Below, piece by piece: positions 1 to 12,506 of a DNA stretch of 64,000 nucleotides (within the stretch, counting starts at the first letter, position 1; every line of letters begins with the position of its first letter). The position numbers were made by a program, and so were the translations under genes. The notes beneath the pieces are model-generated. The model ran no database searches. It saw only the letters and a program-made list of their open reading frames with translations, and was not told the origin of the DNA. Source of the DNA: Muraenolepis orangiensis. Lineage: Eukaryota; Chordata; Actinopteri; Gadiformes; Muraenolepididae. The stretch covers positions 8,931,121 through 8,995,120 of the forward strand of contig CM051004.1 in NCBI GenBank assembly GCA_027704905.1, read 5' to 3'.

Positions 1-413
<413 letters not shown>

Positions 414-572
414 GTGCCTGTGACTCGGATCACAGACACCCTGCTTGCGTTGCCTGTCTGCTGGGTTTATGATAACAGCAGCATGCCCTGAACCCCTCAC
501 TGTTCTTCCTGCTTAGCATTCTCCAGGAATACAGACCGAATATCTGAGGAGGCTTTGAACCAAATCATTTTC

Positions 573-628
573 CTTAATTTCCCTCGGGATAAATAAAGTT
601 ATCTGAATCTGAATCTGAATCTGAATTT
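573..628 (+). repeat. LINE-type 3' tail with (TCTGAA)n
   Basis: A GGGATAAATAAAG stretch followed by four TCTGAA-like hexamers is the usual 3' terminus of a dispersed fish retroposon. Only the tail is recognisable. Confidence 0.5.
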
Positions 629-689
629 CCACCGTGATAGGAGACTGTGGGGCTATTTTTCTGAAAAGTCTTGAGCCTTGAATCCTTGA

Positions 690-912
690 ACCTATTCAGA
701 ACTGCTTTCCATGTGCACTTTCATTTGCACTCTGCTTAGATGCTAAATTATTTTCGCTGTACTGTACTTAAATGTTAATCTAATCTAATGTGTAATTAGT
801 GTTGTGTTTCATGTTTTTAACCTTTTTCTTTCCTCCGATATGTATTTATGTATTACATTATTTTAATACTGTAAAGTGTCTTTGAGTTTCATGTAAAGGG
901 CTCTATGAAAAT

Positions 913-943
<31 letters not shown>

Positions 944-945
944 CA
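690..945 (+). repeat. L2-like LINE 3' end with (ATT)n tail
   Basis: An AT-rich 3' untranslated stretch ends in a CTTTGAGTTTCATGTAAAG-type segment, a GGGCTCTATGAAAATG segment and about nine ATT trinucleotides. This is the form typical of fish L2-clade LINE ends. It precedes a second LINE fragment with coding remnants. Confidence 0.55.
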
Positions 946-979
946 TTACACCTCTTCAATTCCTACTTGATTGACTTGA

Positions 980-3035
980 TTCTTGATGTGCAAAGCAGCT
1001 TTAACTTCCAAATACTCTCCTGTTTACATTCCACAGTTCTCCCCCTCCTCCTTTGAAGTTCATGCTATCACTGTTTCATTTCCAGTCAAGCTCATCATTG
1101 CATTTGTATATGGTCCACCCAGCCCTGCTGGTGACTTCCTGGAGGAGCTTGACATGCTTGTCTCCCACTTCCCTGATGACGGTTCCGGACTCATCCTTCT
1201 CAGTAAAATCTAAAATCAACATCTTGACTGTGAAGCTGGACCCTCTTCTCTCTTTCCTCGCCTCCTTCGACCTTTCCCGCTGTCCATCTCCTCCGACCCA
1301 CAGGGCTGGCAACCAGCTCAACCTGATCTTCACTTGACACTGCAATACAGTAAACCTTTCAGTACTCCTCTCCACCTCTCTGACCACTACTTCATGTCCT
1401 AATCTCTCTCCCTCTTTTCTCCCCCTACCCACATAGTGTCTTCCCGCCGCAATCTCCCTCACCCTCCCCTGCTGATCTCTTCTTTTCTGTTCTCTCTGCC
1501 CTCCCTCCTCTTGAATCTTTCTCTCTTATATCCCCTGCTGCTGCCACTGACCTTCTTCTCTCTACCCTGTCCTCTTCTCTGGACACCCTCTGTCCTTTCA
1601 CCTCCTGGCCTGCACGCCCAACTCCACCTGCCCCCTGGTTGTCAGACTCAGTGTGTACAGAGAGACGGAGCCTCAGAGATGCTGAGCGCAGGTAAAAAGG
1701 CAAAACCCCAGAGGACCTTCTTATTTTTCAAGCTCTCCTGTCAAACTTCTCCTCCTCTCTTTCAGCTGCAACAGCTGCCTTCTTCTGTTCCAAAATTCAA
1801 AGCGCAGCATCTAACAATAAAAAACGATTTGAAACATTTTCCTCCCTCCTCCATTCCCCACCTCCTCCCTGCTCCCTGACGATTTTGCCAACTTCTTTGG
1901 CAAGAAGGTCAACGATATCTGATTGTCCTTCTCTGACCCCCCGGCTGATGCTCTTTGCACCAACCACCCTTGTCTTCCCCCCACTCTCCCACATCCCTCC
2001 CTTACCTGTTTTTCTCCCCTCTCCACAGATGATGTTCTTCCCACATCCAGCCGCCCTACCACATGCTCTCTGGATCCAGTTCCCTCCCCTCTGCTTCAGT
2101 CTACTGTGACTGAACTCTTGCCCTTCCTGTCACACGTCATCAACACATCTCTGACGAAGTCAGGAACTACAGACCTGTTTCCCAGCTTTGCCCTTCTCAT
2201 CCAAAACTCTTGAACGTTAACCAGTTGTCCTTGAACCTCCACCAGAACTGCTTAATGGACCCGCACCAGTCTGGTTTCAAGGCAGGTCACTCGACCGAGA
2301 CTGCCCTCCTGGCAGTGACAGAGTCGCTGAATGCTGCTAGAGCAAACTCTCCCTCCTCGGTCCTGATAATCCTGGACCTGAACCACCAGATTCTCCTCTC
2401 CACCCTTGAGGGGATGGGTGTCTCGGGCTCTGCTCTCTCCTTGTTTGCATCCTACCTGACGGGTCGCTCCTACCAGGTGGCACTGAGACGGTCTGTGTTG
2501 ATACCAAGCAGACTGACTACTGGGGTTCCACAAGGATCGGTCCTCGGTCCTCTTCTCTTCTCTCTCTACACAACATATTTTGGTTCCGTTATCTACTCCA
2601 ATGATTTATCCTACCAATGCTATGCTGATGACACCCAACTAATCTTGTAGTTTCCCCTCGCTGACAAATAGGAACACGCATTGCCGCGTGCCTGGCAGAC
2701 ATCTCAGAGTGGATGACAATGCACCACCTAAATCTCAACCTGGACAAAACTGAGCTAGTGTTCTTCCCGGCAAAGGGCTGTCCACACGGAGACCTGGCTG
2801 TCGCCATTGATGATGCTGTAGTGACACCTACTCGGACTGCAAGGAATCTGGGTGTGACCCTGGACGACAAACTGTCGTTCTGGGCAAACATTGCATCAGT
2901 GACACACTCCTGCAGATTCCTCCTCTACAACATCAGGAGGATTTGGCCTTTTCTCACTGAAAAGGCTGAGGTGCTCATCCAGGCTCCAGTCATCTCCCGT
3001 TTGGACTACTGCAACTCAGGAAACACTACTCAGAT
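980..3035 (+). mobile_element. Degenerate L2/CR1-clade LINE (endonuclease + reverse transcriptase remnants)
   Basis: Broken plus-strand frames read as a non-LTR retrotransposon. The 1050-1210 region encodes an AFVYGPPSPAGDFLEELD-like endonuclease segment. The 2210-2650 region encodes reverse transcriptase with HQSGFKAGHSTETALL, TGVPQGSVLGPLLFSLYT and the catalytic YADDTQ box. The 2710-3030 region encodes the MTMHHLNLNLDKTELVFFP segment and an SRLDYCNS segment. Frame changes between the pieces, a shortened segment after the LDL box and the missing 3' end show it is dead. Family assignment to L2/CR1 is from motif style and is not exact. Confidence 0.8.
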
Positions 3036-3039
3036 CCTC

Positions 3040-3560
3040 TTATCACTTTTTACTAGCTTTACTAGCGTACAAGCGCCTTACTAAGTAGATTTAATTGCAG
3101 TATACACAGACACAGACACAAATAGGCTTTATCATTTAGCTATTTTATATAGACAATTTATTTATTTAATTACCAGAAAAAATAATCCCGCTATATCGTG
3201 ATATGTTTTATTATTGAGATATTAAATGAAGCAGTCTAGAGGCCCATGAAAGAACATTGTGCAACTTTGAGCCTTAAATAGACAGAAACATATTGTATCT
3301 CAGCTTTGCGGAATGATTGGGTTCTCCCTTTAAAACACTTCCTTTTTTTCCCAGAAGGTACATTTTACAGTTGAAACTTTGACAAGTAACAATGTTAATA
3401 CAAACAAACAAAAAACTCTTGGCTATATGGCATCAAATATTAGCTTGATTTGGTTATATACCTTATGACAGCACAGCTATTTCTATATATATGCTATATA
3501 TGCTATAAAATAGTAGTTGATTTTGTGATGAGGCGTGATGAGGCGTTATAAATTATACTT
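3040..3560. other. AT-rich stretch, nothing recognised
   Basis: No coding signal or clear repeat. A short GATGAGGCGT direct repeat lies at about 3525-3545, just before an LTR-like repeat. Confidence 0.4.
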
Positions 3561-3829
3561 TGTGAAGTGTGTGTGGTTGGTGGCTGGTTTAAGCAGCCTC
3601 CCCTGGCCAGAGTTACAGTGATTACTCTATGGCTGGTGAGGCTGCACACCTGTGGGTCATTGTTAATCAAGGCCCACAGGTTAAAGCCACCACACACACT
3701 CGAGGAAGAGCTCTAGCCATCTGCTCTGTTCCCCATGATTCAAACACTTGCAATAAACCGGATTCCTCATCCCCTGTATGCTTGTATTCAGGAGGAGCCC
3801 TCAAGCAGCCATTTTAATGGCTGGTGGCA
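3561..3829 (+). repeat. LTR-like dispersed repeat, copy A
   Basis: This segment is about 270 bp long, starts TGTG, ends GGCA, and carries AATAAA at 3752-3757 near its end. The same sequence, diverged, recurs at 10115-10397. TG...CA ends plus an internal polyadenylation signal fit a solo LTR. I see no flanking internal retroviral or retrotransposon genes. The class is inferred. Confidence 0.5.
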
Positions 3830-3839
3830 GCGTGGTCTG

Positions 3840-4640
3840 CTCCATACTTGTACCCGTATACCTTATCGCAACACAAAGATTGCAAATGAAGAGACCACTT
3901 ACAAAGTTAAACTATTTCAAGTTATGCAAGAGAAGTGTTTGTGTGAATGCTTTTGTGCAAATGCTTTTGACATGTTTGCTAGCAACGGCAAACCCATGCA
4001 TGGACTCTTTTATTTAGATATTTATAACACAGGAAATCCCATGACGGCTTAAAAATGTTATCAAAATGTCCCCATTAGGAGAATGACAACAGTAAGTGAG
4101 CCAGATAATCCAATCAGCAGATGATTTCCGCAATTAGAAGCTCCTGCGACTTTTTCTCTGTATACGCCTCCGTCCTGTACAGGCGAGCCCCGGAAAACCG
4201 GGATACGAGTCTAACCTTCAAAATAAAATAATTGAACCAAAGAATTGAGCCAAATTGAACACAATTTAAGGGCAAGTGACAGAAAAGCCACGCCATCATA
4301 GATGGACCCACAAGTATGCATGCAAAGCAGAAAGGGATTTTGCTGTCTGAAACAAACACACCAAACCCCAAAAATACTCCCAAACTACGAGAGAACGAAG
4401 TACGAAGCGGAGCAACATCAGCATCTTGCAAACGCTGCCAGATGCCTGGGGGGAGAAAAGGGAAATGCACATTTAACACCCACACACACACACACACACG
4501 TTTGCTGGCATGATATAGAACCAACCAATGCTAGATGATAAGAATGCATGATTGCATATTTTGCTTACAACGATAAGTCAAAATCTTGCACACTCATAAT
4601 TCTAAATCATGCACAACTGCAACCCCTCCTATCTGTGTGT
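3840..4640. other. No gene recognised
   Basis: Mixed sequence with a short CA run at about 4483-4499. I see no exon, RNA gene or transposon I can support. Confidence 0.4.
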
Positions 4641-4693
4641 TTCTCCCCCTCTCTCTCTCACCTCTCCCCCCATCTCTCTCTTTCACCTCTCCC

Positions 4694-4739
<46 letters not shown>

Positions 4740-4910
4740 CAACTCCCTCTATCCCAACTCCCTTTATCTCTCTCCGTCCTCTGTCTCTCTACCCCGCCTC
4801 CCTCTCTATCCCACCACCCCCTCTATCCCACCTCCCTTTCTCTCTCTCTCTATCCCACCTCCCTCTCTCTCTATCACACCCCCTCTTCCTGCAGTCTTCC
4901 CTAGCTCTGT
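4640..4910. repeat. CT-rich low-complexity tract
   Basis: (CT)n core at about 4697-4735 within a longer polypyrimidine tract of imperfect CCCTCTATCCCA-type repeats. Confidence 0.9.
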
Positions 4911-5106
4911 CTTAACACCTGTGGTCTCTCTCTGTCAGTATCATCCACAGCTTTTCTCATTTGTCTTGTGTTACTAGAACAGTCTTGTGTTACTAGCACA
5001 GTCTTGTGTAACTACAGCCTTGTGTTACTAGAACAGTAGAATGATTTTGAGCTCCTAGAATAATTTAAAAACAACGCTTTACTTTGTTTTAAATGTAGGA
5101 CAGTTA

Positions 5107-5174
5107 ACCGCCACCGCCACCGCCACCACCACCGCCACCGCCACCGCCGCCGCCACCGCCGCCGCCGCCGCCAC
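5107..5174. repeat. (CCG/CCA)n trinucleotide repeat
   Basis: About 22 CCG or CCA trinucleotides in a row. The flanks do not look coding. Confidence 0.9.
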
Positions 5175-5286
5175 GAGTAGGCTAACATTTGATCTCAAGA
5201 TTATCAATAGAATACAGAGCCTTGACTCTAGACTCCAGGTTATGTATAATATTCAAGTCAAACACATCCATTGTTTGGACATAAAA

Positions 5287-5762
5287 CGGCTATTCCCAAA
5301 GTGGGGTAGGTGTACCCCCCAGGGCACACGCAGTTACGTGGGGGGTATGCCAACAAAGATTCCGTAATAGCCTCTCTGTGTCAAAAATAAACCCCCAGTT
5401 GCCCCTACTCTGCTTCAATTGGTCACTTAATTGGTTGCTGCAAGAACAAAATATGACATTTCTTCATGACTTACATTATTATTACTACTACTATAATGAC
5501 TATTATTTAGTATTATTACTTTTACAGAGAAGTGTGTTTGAGCTGATTTTTTGTTTGTGCAAGTAATATGCACAAACTGTGTTTGTGCATATTACTTTTT
5601 TGGAATATGGGAGGACTTTCTATGAGGCTGAATAAACAGCGAAATATTTAACACTGTCGTGTCTTCATATGTAACATCAGATGAGAGGTAGAGGGGGTAC
5701 ACGGCAGGGGGTTCAATGTTTGAGGGGGTACAGGACCTTAAAAGGTTTGGGAACCACTGGCC
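5287..5762. mobile_element. Non-autonomous hAT-like (MITE) remnant
   Basis: The right end reads AAAAGGTTTGGGAACCACTGG, the inverted form of the CAGTGGTTCCCAAACC terminus common to hAT MITEs. The left end is a degenerate TTCCCAAAGTGGGG with the matching GGGGTA/GTACCCCC blocks. The interior is AT-rich and contains a perfect 17-bp inverted repeat (5561-5597). I could not define a target duplication. Confidence 0.5.
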
Positions 5763-5764
5763 TT

Positions 5765-6060
5765 AATAAGTCAAATGTACGGGATGGGTTAACCCTTGTG
5801 TTAGCGAGGAAGAGCCAAAAGACCCTTAACAGACATTAAAAATTGTCATTTGCGGCGGCCCGGTTGCCATAGCAGCTGAACACTGTCCACTCAGTTTCCA
5901 GTATGTGTGCATCTGTTGCTCCGGCAATAGAATGCTTGGCCAAGAGTGGGTCACTTGCGCCAAGCAGTTCCTTGTCAGAGATTATCTCATAATAACTGCA
6001 ATGAAGAATTTTTTCTTTTCATGGAAAAACTAAACCCTTAAAAAAAGACAACTTGAAGAT
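5765..6060. other. No gene recognised
   Basis: Unremarkable sequence with no supported feature. Confidence 0.35.
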
Positions 6061-6061
6061 G

Positions 6062-6262
6062 GGACAGAGGTGATATCTTCGCCCCTGTTTGTTTGTCTTT
6101 CAGCAAGATAACTCAAAAAGTTGTGTACGGATTTGGACAAAACGTTGTGGTCAGATTACTTATGGGCCAATGAACAGATGTTCAGAGGATTACATTTTGG
6201 CGCAGATCCAGATCTGCATTTAAGGGACCTTTTGGTGTGGCCGAGGTATGCACTCGTGATGT
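6062..6262 (+). repeat. Dispersed fish repeat, class unknown
   Basis: The run from GTTTGTTTGTCTTTCAGCAAG through the AACTCAAAAAGTTGTG segment to GGCCGAGGTATGCACTC has the look of a high-copy teleost interspersed repeat that I recognise only as a family type. Boundaries are approximate. Confidence 0.4.
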
Positions 6263-7413
6263 AGTAGGTTACGTAGAACTGCTATGGATTGATCCTAGTC
6301 CAAATCTAGACTTTTCCTCACAGTTTTGGGTTAACAAGGTAAGGCCCATCAAACATCAGGCTACCCCCCTCTCCTGCAATGTCTCTCTTTTGCCTCCTCA
6401 CGCTCTCTCTCTGTCTCTCTGTGTCTCTCTTGGTCTCTCTGGGTCTGTGTGTGTATGTGTGTGTGTATCTCTCTGTCTCTCTCTCTTTCTCTCTCTCCTT
6501 AAATCTGTCCTCGCACGCCCATCATTCATAACAATGCGTACCTGCTAAGTCTGTTGCTCCTCTTAGTTTGTCTGTCATTCCCTCCCCCTGTTCCCTCACT
6601 CCTCACTCATCCCTTCTGACTCACTCCTACCCCCTTCTGACTCTGTCTCATTCATTATCCGTCACTGGGTCTATGTAATGCTTGCAGACAGGATATAGCA
6701 CACACACACACACACACACAAGGTAGACGCATGCTTAAAAAGGTCTGAATCGACTGAATCGTAAAGTAATAATCTTGATTGTCATGTAAAAAAGTTTGTT
6801 GAATCTATCTATGGCGACTAAGCCGAAGGCCCACTGACGGAAGCCCTTGCAGTTGCAAAACTATGAACGTTGCAAAGTGGGTGTCGGTGGTGACACAGTT
6901 AGTGACGTGTTTTCCATCCCCTAGCAGGGGTTATTCCACCAGAGATGGTCGGCGGAGCTAACGCAGCACACTCGCCCTTCAACTCACTTGTGTGCACTCC
7001 GCTCTCTGGTGCACCAAGTCGGTGCGACCTGAGAAGTCAGCCCGCCAGCAGTAGCAGGGGCATTAGCAGCGTAGCCACTGACTGGTTCCTAAGCACCACT
7101 GCCGGGGCACTACATCCAATCCTACAGCATGTAAAACATTTTTTAAAGCACAGCACAATCTCGGCTTTATGATGAGATTTTTGAAGAGCCTCTCTTTTGG
7201 AATTCTTTGTAAATAATTTCCAGTCCCACTTTAAAACATTTCATAAACACTGCCAGCTGCTTTTTTATAAGCATTATATATGCTTTTTTAAATTAATTTT
7301 TAATAAATCCAACAAATATCTTATGCCTTCGGCAGCTTTTAATAAAAAGGCCCAGAGCGAGCACATCATTCGATTTTATTAGACTTTACTGATGTGGGGC
7401 AGCAGAATGTACG
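6263..7413. other. No gene recognised
   Basis: Contains a CT/GT-rich tract (about 6395-6500) and a short CA run (6701-6720). Otherwise nothing supported. Confidence 0.4.
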
Positions 7414-7421
7414 CACTAGAT

Positions 7422-10098
7422 CAGGGGTGCCCAAATACTTCCCGATGGAGGGCCAAAATTGAACGTGAGGGGAGGGCCGAGGGCCAAAATGATAATTTTG
7501 CAGTACATTAAGTGTGCGGTAAATATATGAGTGCAGTACGTTAAGCATACGTGTGCAAAATAAACACTATATCACAAAGTCATTTTGAAAAATGAATGGC
7601 ACTGTTTATTGTGCTTCACATTTAGGTCAATAAAATTACATAACATCGATCTGGCTTCTTTAAATTAAACAAATAACTGAAGCACTATGAAATATTTGTG
7701 GACAGGTATGGAACATTACCAGTCCTTGGGCCTACCATACTCCCAGGTGACACAATGACTGTATTCTGCCTGTAGTAGTCCAATCAGTGGGAAACATGAA
7801 GCCTGTTCTTGGTTTTTAAAAGCCTCTCAATATCAGGTTCAAGCTGACTAACTGACAAAGTGAGAATGTCATGTAGGTGAGTGTCAGATAAAGCATTCCT
7901 CAGTTTGGACTTGTTAAGATTCATAAGGCTGAAAGCCTGCTCACAGACATAAGTACTTCCAAAGAGGGATAACATAACCTGGGCATGTTTGCGGATCTTG
8001 CCATATCTGTGTGCGGGAATAGACCTGTAAAAGTCTTGTAAGGAAAGCTCTCTGAACCTGCTATGGAGGTCTGAATCAGACTGAAGTTCCAAAAGTTATA
8101 TTTGAAGCTCCTCACTGACTGCATCCACATTCACAGAAAAAGGTTGAGCAAACAGCTCAAATGCTGTTGTATTTCCACGAAAATCTTCAAAGCGATGGTC
8201 AAACTCCACCTCAAGATTGTTGAGAATGTCGAGGTATTTTGGTGTGTCTTCTCCATCAACCCAACTTCTCTGAGGCTGGGGAAATGTGCCAAATTTCCTG
8301 AAAATACAGACACAAAGACAAAAGCAGCAATGTAAGATGCAAGGTTGTTCATGAAATGAAATACCAATCATCAATCAAATGGTGGGCAGGGGATATATTT
8401 TGTTTTGTTTATGGCTGCAGTAGACTATGAAAAGCAATACAACTACTGTTTTGGATTTAATGCCTGGTTTTAAAAAGAACATCTATTTTCCACCAACACA
8501 AAGTATACATGCATCACAAACAATATATCTATGATAGCATGGTTGTGACAACAAGCGTAATACATTGTTTTATGTTCAATAAAATATTAAAGTTAGATCT
8601 CACCTGTTGAAAGATGTCTGCTAAGCAGCTGGAGCTTTTGCTTGAAGGCTTTGACATGGTCATACATCTGCGTGATCATCTGGTCTCTCCCTTGGAGCTG
8701 AAGATTGAGGATATTCAGCAGCTCTGTGATGTCCACAAGAAAAGCCAGGTCTGCAAGCCAGTGACTGTCCGTGGGCACTTGGATGTTGTTCGTCTTCGTG
8801 GCTTGAAACTCCCTTATTTCCTCGCGCAGATCAAAGAAACGCCGCAAAACTTTCCCACGGCTCAACCACCGCACCTCCTGATGGTACAATACATCACCAT
8901 ACTGGGCATCCATCTCATCAAGCAGAGCTTTGAATTGACGGTGTGAGAGGGCCTTCGAGCGAATATTGTTGACAATGGCGACGACATCCTGCATTACGTT
9001 TTTCAAGCCCATGTTTTTAGCGCACAGTTGCTCCTGATGCAAAATACAATGGTACTTTAAAATCGAGCCACCAAACTCGGAGACCTTGTCCGACACAAGT
9101 GCAGTTAGCCCTGCTCGCTTACCGACCATGGCGGGGGCTCCATCAGTCGTGATGCCAGATAGGGTTTCCCACTTCAAATCGTTCTTGTCCATAACTCGCT
9201 CCACTGCCATAAAAATATCGACACCTTTTGTTGTCCCTTTCAATGTTTCAAGCCCCGCTAGTTCTTGACACACTTCAAAGTCCTCATTGACGCCTCGCAA
9301 AAACACCAGCAACTGTGCTGAGTCGGACACGTCGGTGCTTTCATCGCACGCAATGGAGAAGGCAGAAAAGTGACTTGCTCTTTGGGCTATCTGACCTCGA
9401 ACGTCTTCGGCCATGTCCTCGACGCGGCGGGTGAGTGTTCCGTGACAGGCTTATTTGAGAAAATACACGCATCTGATTTGGACACACATCTTGGGCAGCA
9501 ATTGTCAAACACTCCTTGACGAAATCACCCGCTGCAAAAGCTCGCCCACTTCTCACGATTGCATTGCTGATGCGATAACTAGCCCGAGTGGCATTTTCTT
9601 GTGCAGTCGACGGCTGAAGTAGAGTTCGCTGCTGGGTGGTTAGCTTTGTTAGCAAGTCTGCTAACTTGACCTTGCGATGTTCTCCAGTGTACTTTGCGAA
9701 CTCAGCCGCATGCTTAGTTAGATAGTGACGGCGAATGTTGTATTCTTTTGAAACAGCGACCCTCTGCTTACAAACCAGACACACTGCATTTGAATCTACC
9801 TCAGTAAAAAAATAATCCTGCTCCCAAGTCTTTTTAAATTTTCGTTTGTCTGTGTGCCACAGCCTACTACGCTCCATCCTTGAATCCTCTCACTCACTGG
9901 TCTTGGGCGTTATCGGATAGCTAGGAGCTGACTGGAGCTCAACAGCGCCACCCTATGGCATTATTTGGTAGTGCGCCATTAAATCATTTTCAACAAGAGC
10001 TTCCGAGCGTTTATGGCGGGACAGTGGGGAAGGCACGGGCCAAATATAAGCGGTCGCGGGCCAAGTTTGGCCCGCGGGCCCCAATTTGGGCAGCCATG
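7422..10098 (-). mobile_element. hAT transposon with BED-zinc-finger transposase (degenerate)
   Basis: The 2677-bp element has related termini (CAGGGGTGCCCAAAT at left; the right end, reversed, begins CATGGCTGCCCAAAT). It is flanked by a perfect 8-bp duplication CACTAGAT at 7414-7421 and 10099-10106, the hAT hallmark. The minus strand encodes a transposase in pieces. A BED-type zinc finger lies at 9877 down to about 9460 (CLVCKQ...RRHYLTKHAAEF). The RNase-H-like core lies at 9414-8593 with ACDESTD, GITTDGAPAM and CILHQEQLC. The C-terminal dimerisation region lies at about 8340-7784 with FGSTYVCEQAFSLMN. Frame changes near 9430-9460 and near 8095 break the reading frame, and a possible intron or gap lies at 8375-8592. 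Confidence 0.9.
7784..9877 (-). pseudogene. hAT transposase, frameshifted
   Basis: This is the coding remnant inside the hAT element described at 7422-10098, read from 9877 downwards. It resembles the ZBED5-type cluster of domesticated or mobile hAT transposases: BED finger, then catalytic domain with interrupted RNase-H fold, then hAT C-terminal dimerisation domain. At least two frame changes (near 9450 and 8095) mean no full-length protein can be made without correction. I treat it as transposon-derived and not as a host ZBED gene, because intact target duplications and terminal repeats surround it. Confidence 0.85.
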
Positions 10099-10114
10099 CA
10101 CTAGATTATCCCAA

Positions 10115-10397
10115 TGTGGAGTGTGTGTGGTTGATGACTGGTTTAAGCAGCCTCACCTGGCCAGAGTCAGACAGATAAGAGTCTGGGGCTGGTGAGGGTG
10201 CAAACCTGTGGGTCCTTGGTAATCAAGGTTTAACCAGCCAAGCAACACACTCCGGAGGAGAGTATGTACTACCTGCATGTACTACCTGCTCTGTTCACCA
10301 TACATATACAAAGTCTACAATTAACCGGTTTCCTCATCCCCCTGTGTCCTGTGTCCTCAGGAGGAGCCTGAAGTAGCCATTTTAATGGCTGGTGGCA
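10115..10397 (+). repeat. LTR-like dispersed repeat, copy B
   Basis: Diverged second copy of the 3561-3829 repeat, with shared blocks such as GGTTTAAGCAGCCTC, GGCTGGTGAGG and CCATTTTAATGGCTGGTGGCA. Its polyadenylation hexamer is mutated (AATTAA). The hAT element at 7422-10098 ends only about 16 bp upstream. Confidence 0.5.
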
Positions 10398-10399
10398 GG

Positions 10400-12424
10400 G
10401 TCCACTGTTTTCACCAACACCACCACCACCACCACCAGCACTGTACGTTTCTGCTCTCTGGTGACTGGCGACTGCGAGCTGGTGGATCATGGTAGGCCCT
10501 CCTGTCTTCCCTCATAAGCGAGCAGTGCGAGGATAAGGTGGGCAGCTCGTCCTCAACCTCATCAGTGATTACATGTGACACTGGCACCGCCCAACAGCCA
10601 GTAGCCCAAATGAAGGGGTATAGAGGGTAATACCAAGGCAACCCGCTGCTGAAAGGTATCCTGGTGTTTCTTAAGGCAGGGGGGGTACAATTCATCCCAT
10701 CCCATCCAAAAACACTTAAAGGACACATATTTTCAATCATTTTCTCTCTAATTATTCTCTCCAGCTCTCTCGCTGTCTGAGGTTCATTGTAGGTCGGCTG
10801 CCGAACTTCTCACCAGAAGGTGACATGGTAAACGGTGTGTAGAAAGGAAGAGGTGTTATGGTAAACGGTGTGTAGGAAGGAGGAGGGGTGGTGGTGGTGG
10901 TGAGAATCATTATTTCATGGATGAAGCCACCAGCGCTGAACTAGTTTCTGTCAGATTCACTCTCTGGCTAGGGCTCAGCCAGTAGGCCCGTAGTACGTCT
11001 GCAGAGTAAAGCTGACGATCCAACTGAATTAGATACTGTGTGCAGAAGGGCCGTTAGGGTGGCATGGGGAGGGGAGAGGAGAGTGGGGAGTGTCACAAAT
11101 GATGAATAAGTGAGTGGGGATGAATTTATGCGAATGAATGGCATTTGTGTGTGCCCAACAGGCCTCATTGTTGATCAACACTGAACTGCTTCAGCCTGAA
11201 AATATTGTTGCACCACTTTTAAAAATACAGCATTCTAAAATGTTGGATGAATACAGTAAGAGGCAGGCTGGTGAATTGTGATCAACAGCACAGCAAAAAG
11301 TGGGTTAACAGTCTTAGCAACAGTCCCACAGATATCCCCAGTAGCACAACTCTGTATCAAATCTAAAACTAACTTTTCACTTCAAATACAATTTTCCATT
11401 CAGTTTGAAGTACAAAATGGACAATAATTATCATTATGTCTATGCTATTTAGATATATATAAAGTGTAGATACAGAGTCTATGGCAGACAAAGGTAAAGG
11501 GAAAAGTAAAAGGGTAAAGGGTGTTGATTAATAAACCTCATTTGGATAGTCACTGGAGACTATTTACGCACCAGTTAAATGCCGGTAACCTTTTGGTAAC
11601 CTAGCAATAGTCAGTTTTCAGTTGAATGTGGACAACAGCAGTGCCTTTAGAAGTCTTTCGCTTAAACATGCAGGCTTAGTACGGATGCAAACAACGCCGT
11701 GAAGCTACTGTACATTAGTCGTGGCCCAGACACCTGATTGGCTTCTCTGAGCACCAGCAGGTGATGCTGTTTCGAGAACAAGAACCTTGAAATAAGACCG
11801 TTTAGTTCCAAAGTACCGACAGCATATCCGAGATAAAGTCTCAATAAAGCGTTTCACAAACTCCTGCGGAAGAATATCGCCACAAGAAGATAACGGAACA
11901 AAATGGATGGCGTTTAGAAGATGAAGGCGAAAACACTCCTAACAATCTAATCTCTCATTTAGAATCAGATTTAATCATGTATGCCTAATGGTTTGCGGTG
12001 CAGCAATGGAGCCAATGCAGGCGTACAGAGAGGGTTTGTCAGATCCTGTTGCGTTACATATATTCTAAAACAACAGCAAAAAGATATGAGTCAGTCGGCC
12101 GGTGCTGGTCAATGACTGAGCTCTTCATGAGAGTTCTTCATAAGACCGTATGCTATATTCTATTCCTGGACAGGAGACATCAGAGTGGAGGCTTCGGAAC
12201 AGATCAATAGCCCTATACTTCCATGTGATTCAGATTCTATTACCACCCTGTTCCTTCCCCTTCGTCTCCATATCACGGAGCAACGTGCCGTCACATCTGC
12301 CCTTCAAGTGAAAGAGTGGCATAACTGTGTAGTAGTGATGCAGAGCAATCAATATACCGTTATGTAAAGGATCCTATTAAAAATTTAACTGCTAATGTGG
12401 CAATGACATTTTTCCACACACATT

Positions 12425-12425
<1 letters not shown>
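10400..12425. other. No gene recognised
   Basis: Contains a short (CAC)n run at about 10419-10437, a partly repeated GGTAAACGGTGTGTAG motif at 10828 and 10861, and a (GGT)n run at about 10886-10901. No exon, RNA or transposon could be supported. Confidence 0.4.

Positions 12426-12426
<1 letters not shown>

Positions 12427-12503
<77 letters not shown>
12427..12503. repeat. (CA)n microsatellite
   Basis: About 38 CA dinucleotides, nearly uninterrupted. Confidence 0.97.

Positions 12504-12506
<3 letters not shown>

Noticed and set aside
2210..2650. A 146-codon frame with reverse transcriptase motifs as a host gene
   Set aside because: The motifs are those of an L2/CR1-type LINE, and the flanking pieces are in other frames. 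It is a dead element.
8593..9877. A host ZBED gene
   Set aside because: The coding sequence is frameshifted and enclosed by hAT ends and a perfect 8-bp target duplication, so it is a mobile element remnant.
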